Positions 6,497 to 8,495 of a stretch of DNA of 8,495 nt are shown one piece after another. Source of the DNA: Candidatus Coatesiibacteriota bacterium (GTDB lineage: Bacteria > B130-G9); the NCBI GenBank assembly GCA_016929465.1, contig JAFGIT010000178.1, positions 1 to 8,495 of the forward strand, in the 5' to 3' direction. Position numbers and translations under genes: made by a program. Under the pieces are notes generated by a model. The model was not told where the DNA came from. It did not search any database and saw only the letters and a program-made list of their open reading frames with translations. Positions within the stretch are counted from its first letter, which is position 1; every line of letters starts with the position of its first letter.

Positions 6497-6559
6497 TTGG
6501 ACATTATGGACAGCATGGACCTGATGGGCAGTATGGACCTGATGGACAGTATGGTCGGT
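6497..6559. repeat. 9-bp minisatellite, seven imperfect ATGGACNNN units
   Basis: Seven tandem 9-bp units run from 6497: ttggacatt, atggacagc, atggacctg, atgggcagt, atggacctg, atggacagt, atggtcggt. Alternate units agree better, so there is an 18-bp higher-order period. The array lies between two divergent promoters. A frame through it would read MDSMDLMGSMDLMDSM, but I see no ribosome site and the surrounding frame is not protein-like. It looks like a non-coding intergenic tandem repeat formed by slippage. Confidence 0.8.
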
Positions 6560-6643
6560 CTTGAGCCTTCGGGCTGTCGCTCATTTATTTCATCCTTCAC
6601 CGCCGCCTCACTAATCGCTGACTTCTTAACCCCTCTGTTCTTC

Positions 6644-6674
6644 CTTCGTGAATCTTCGTGGCCTTTGTGGATTC
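6644..6674. repeat. Degenerate cttcgtg-type short repeat
   Basis: Three imperfect units follow each other: cttcgtgaat, cttcgtggc, ctttgtggattc. From memory, similar strings ('cttcgtg..tttgtgg') are scattered through intergenic DNA of many environmental bacteria; I cannot confirm that here. It may be a member of a dispersed family. Confidence 0.45.
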
Positions 6675-6699
6675 AAAACTAATATTGATCGCCCTCTGT

Positions 6700-6715
6700 C
6701 CGCCTTTCTCGGCGG
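6700..6715. repeat. Small inverted repeat just upstream of the EF-G-like promoter
   Basis: CCGCC-tttctc-GGCGG is a perfect 5-bp inverted repeat ending 4 bp before the -35 box. It may be a regulator site for the EF-G-like gene or chance. It has no T-tract in either direction that would make it a terminator. Confidence 0.25.
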
Positions 6716-6719
6716 CTGC

Positions 6720-6749
6720 TTGACAGAGACATTCTACCAATTCTATATT
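6720..6749 (+). promoter_or_regulatory. Strong sigma70-type promoter of the EF-G-like gene
   Basis: The -35 box is a perfect TTGACA (6720-6725), the spacer is 18 bp, and the -10 box is TATATT (6744-6749, 5/6). Transcription would start near 6756, leaving about 36 nt before the ATG at 6792. This is the best promoter match in the window. Confidence 0.65.
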
Positions 6750-6791
6750 TGGGCAGAATCGGCAACAATCATCCATTTTGAGGAAGACTGA

Positions 6792-8495
6792 ATGAAAGAC
6801 TACGACATAGCGAACATCCGCAACATCGTCATCTGTGGGCATGGCGATACCGGCAAGACTTCGGTGGCCGAGGCCTTGCTCTTCAACAACAAGAAAACGA
6901 CGCGACTCGGCCGTGTCGAGGACGGCACGACGGTCATGGACTACGATCCGGATGAGATCGACCGCGGGATTTCGATCTCGAGTTCCTTCTCCTTTTATGA
7001 GTCCAAGACGGTTCGCGTCAATCTGATAGATACTCCTGGTTATGCAGATTTCATCATGGACTCGAAGAGCCCAATTCGCGTCTGCGAGGGCGCAATAGTG
7101 GTAATTTGTGGCGTCGCGGGCGTAGAGGTCCAGGCGCAGCGTGTGTGGGATTTCTGCGAGGAGACGAATTCACGCAGATTGATCTTCCTGAACAAAATGG
7201 GTCGCGAGCGCGCAAGTGTTGACCGCGCGGTTGAATCGATAGAGAAGTTTCTCACTGAGAAGGCAGTTGTTCTGAACCTTCCACTCGGTGAAGAGGCGAA
7301 ATTCAGAGGCGTCATAGACCTCTTCGAGATGAAGGCCCTGACATACGACGACAGCGGCTTCGGCAAGAAGACCGACATCCCCGAGGAATATGCAGACAAG
7401 GCGGCGGAGTATCGGGAGAAGATGGTCGAATCGATCGTCTCGACCGACGATGCACTCCTGGAGAGGTTTTTCGAGGAGGACAAGATCTCCGATACAGAGC
7501 TGATGGAGGCTCTTGCCAAAGCGGTAAAGAGGGGCGCGCTCGTCCCGGTCGTTTGCGGGTCCGCGAAGCAGAATATCGGCATCGACGTTCTGAGCAGCAT
7601 GGCGGTCTCGCTACTGCCTTCGCCGAAGGATGCCCCACCAGTCAAAGCGATCGAGCTGTCCGGCGATAAGGAGGTCGAAGTGAAGATGGATCCCGACGCG
7701 CCGCTTTCGGCGTTCGTCTTCAAGACCATCGCCGATCCGTATGCGGGCAAGATATCGGTCATAAAGGTCTATTCTGGTGCAATATCATCGGACAGCACGG
7801 TCTATAACTCCACGCAAGACCGCAAGGAGAGGATAGGTCAGCTCATCTACCTCGAGGGCAAGGCCCACTCGATATGCCCCCTCGCGAAAGCAGGAGACAT
7901 CGTCGCGGTAGCCAAGCTGAAGGAGACCACCACCGGCGACACGCTTTGCGCCGAGAACAAGAAGATACAATTCCCGCCGATCATCTATCCCGAGCCGATG
8001 ATCTCTTTTGCAATCGAGCCGAAATCGAAGGGCGACGAGGATAAGATATCGAATGCGGTCAATCGGCTCATGGAAGAGGACCCCACGATGAAGTCGCGGC
8101 GGGACTCGGACACGAAAGAGCTCATCATCGCCGGTTCGGGGCAGCTTCACGTCGAGGTCATCGTGGGCAAGATGAAGCGCAAGTTCGGCGTCGAGGTGAT
8201 TCTAAAGGCCCCGAGAATCCCTTATCGGGAGACGATCCGGAAAGCCGCCGAGGGCCAGGGCAAGTATAAGAAGCAGACCGGTGGCCGAGGCCAATATGGT
8301 GACTGCTGGCTTCGCCTGGAGCCGCTACCCGCAGGAACGGGCTTTGAGTTTGTCGATCAGATCGTTGGCGGCGTTATCCCACGCCAGTACATCCCAGCGG
8401 TGGAGAAAGGCGTGATCGGCGCCATGTCGAAGGGCGTCCTGGCCGGTTATCCCGTGGTCGATCTCCGTGTCTCAGTGTATGATGGATCCTTCCAC
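6792..8495 (+). CDS. Elongation factor G-like GTPase (EF-G2 type), C-terminus cut by window edge
   Basis: The first 568 residues of a protein whose family is about 690 long. The G domain has the P-loop GHGDTGKTS (16-24), a switch I segment DEIDRGISI (54-62), switch II DTPGYADF (80-87), NKMG (134-137) where NKxD is expected, and GSAKQNIG as the G5 loop. Domains II and III follow (GSGQLHVEV near 448-456), then the start of domain IV with TGGRGQYGD (about 496-504) and PVVDLRVSVYDGSFH at the edge. GHG..GKTS and DTPGY (Tyr in place of the catalytic His of DTPGH) mark the EF-G2 / FusA-like branch, not the main translocase. It should bind ribosomes and GTP in the cytoplasm; its exact role is unsettled in the family. 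The ATG at 6792 has GAGGA 7 nt upstream and a strong promoter. It is not beside rpsL, rpsG or tuf, as far as the window shows. The missing NKxD aspartate is unusual. Confidence 0.93.
   Translation, partial: MKDYDIANIRNIVICGHGDTGKTSVAEALLFNNKKTTRLGRVEDGTTVMDYDPDEIDRGISISSSFSFYESKTVRVNLIDTPGYADFIMDSKSPIRVCEGAIVVICGVAGVEVQAQRVWDFCEETNSRRLIFLNKMGRERASVDRAVESIEKFLTEKAVVLNLPLGEEAKFRGVIDLFEMKALTYDDSGFGKKTDIPEEYADKAAEYREKMVESIVSTDDALLERFFEEDKISDTELMEALAKAVKRGALVPVVCGSAKQNIGIDVLSSMAVSLLPSPKDAPPVKAIELSGDKEVEVKMDPDAPLSAFVFKTIADPYAGKISVIKVYSGAISSDSTVYNSTQDRKERIGQLIYLEGKAHSICPLAKAGDIVAVAKLKETTTGDTLCAENKKIQFPPIIYPEPMISFAIEPKSKGDEDKISNAVNRLMEEDPTMKSRRDSDTKELIIAGSGQLHVEVIVGKMKRKFGVEVILKAPRIPYRETIRKAAEGQGKYKKQTGGRGQYGDCWLRLEPLPAGTGFEFVDQIVGGVIPRQYIPAVEKGVIGAMSKGVLAGYPVVDLRVSVYDGSFH

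Noticed and set aside
6497-6674. CRISPR array
   Set aside because: The units are 9-10 bp with no unique spacers of 25-40 bp and no cas genes nearby; these are tandem repeats.
6455-6682. 75-residue plus-strand open frame through the minisatellite
   Set aside because: No ribosome site was seen, the only regular part is the tandem repeat itself, and the C-terminal half runs through the cttcgtg repeat.
7040-7762. 240-residue minus-strand open frame inside the EF-G-like gene
   Set aside because: It is Ser-rich and antisense to conserved GTPase motifs, with no supporting start signal; it is a frame shadow.

Overview
The window looks bacterial. The signs are purine-rich Shine-Dalgarno sites, sigma70-like promoters, and an elongation factor of the bacterial EF-G / EF-G2 type. 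I cannot name a phylum. The genes are moderately GC-rich, and one long intergenic region carries short tandem repeats. A GH57 glucanotransferase beside a radical SAM enzyme and a NodU-type carbamoyltransferase would fit a poorly cultured, possibly anaerobic lineage, but that is inference.

Layout. (1) Positions 1-490, minus: the first 163 residues of a secreted, cysteine-rich protein of unknown function that runs off the left edge. It has a near-perfect Shine-Dalgarno and a leader of about 270 nt that can fold into a three-way-junction-like structure ending just before the ribosome binding site. (2) About 760-960: an AT-rich divergent promoter region, with one promoter reading left into the secreted protein and one reading right. 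Each promoter overlaps an inverted repeat. (3) 1121-1228, plus: a possible 35-residue membrane protein with a strong Shine-Dalgarno and a GTG start, followed by a GC-rich hairpin. (4) 1273-1499: no gene seen. (5) 6340 down to 1500, minus: a tight three-gene operon in the order GH57 alpha-glucan enzyme, radical SAM/SPASM-like protein, NodU/TobZ-type carbamoyltransferase, with gaps of 6 and 5 nt. (6) 6341-6791: a divergent intergenic region with a promoter for each side, a 9-bp minisatellite, a degenerate 'cttcgtgg' repeat and a small hairpin. (7) 6792-8495, plus: the first 568 codons of an EF-G-like GTPase that runs off the right edge.

How the genes may work together. The GH57 enzyme should rearrange or cut alpha-1,4-glucans. 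The radical SAM protein and the carbamoyltransferase look like modification enzymes whose substrates cannot be read from sequence. Their near-contiguous packing implies co-expression and suggests a shared pathway on a saccharide or a sugar-bearing metabolite, but the GH57 could equally be a housekeeping glycogen gene that happens to lead the operon. The most unusual points are the altered N-terminal histidine motifs of the carbamoyltransferase, the NKMG in place of NKxD in the EF-G-like protein, the structured leader before the cysteine-rich secreted protein, and the small membrane-protein gene.
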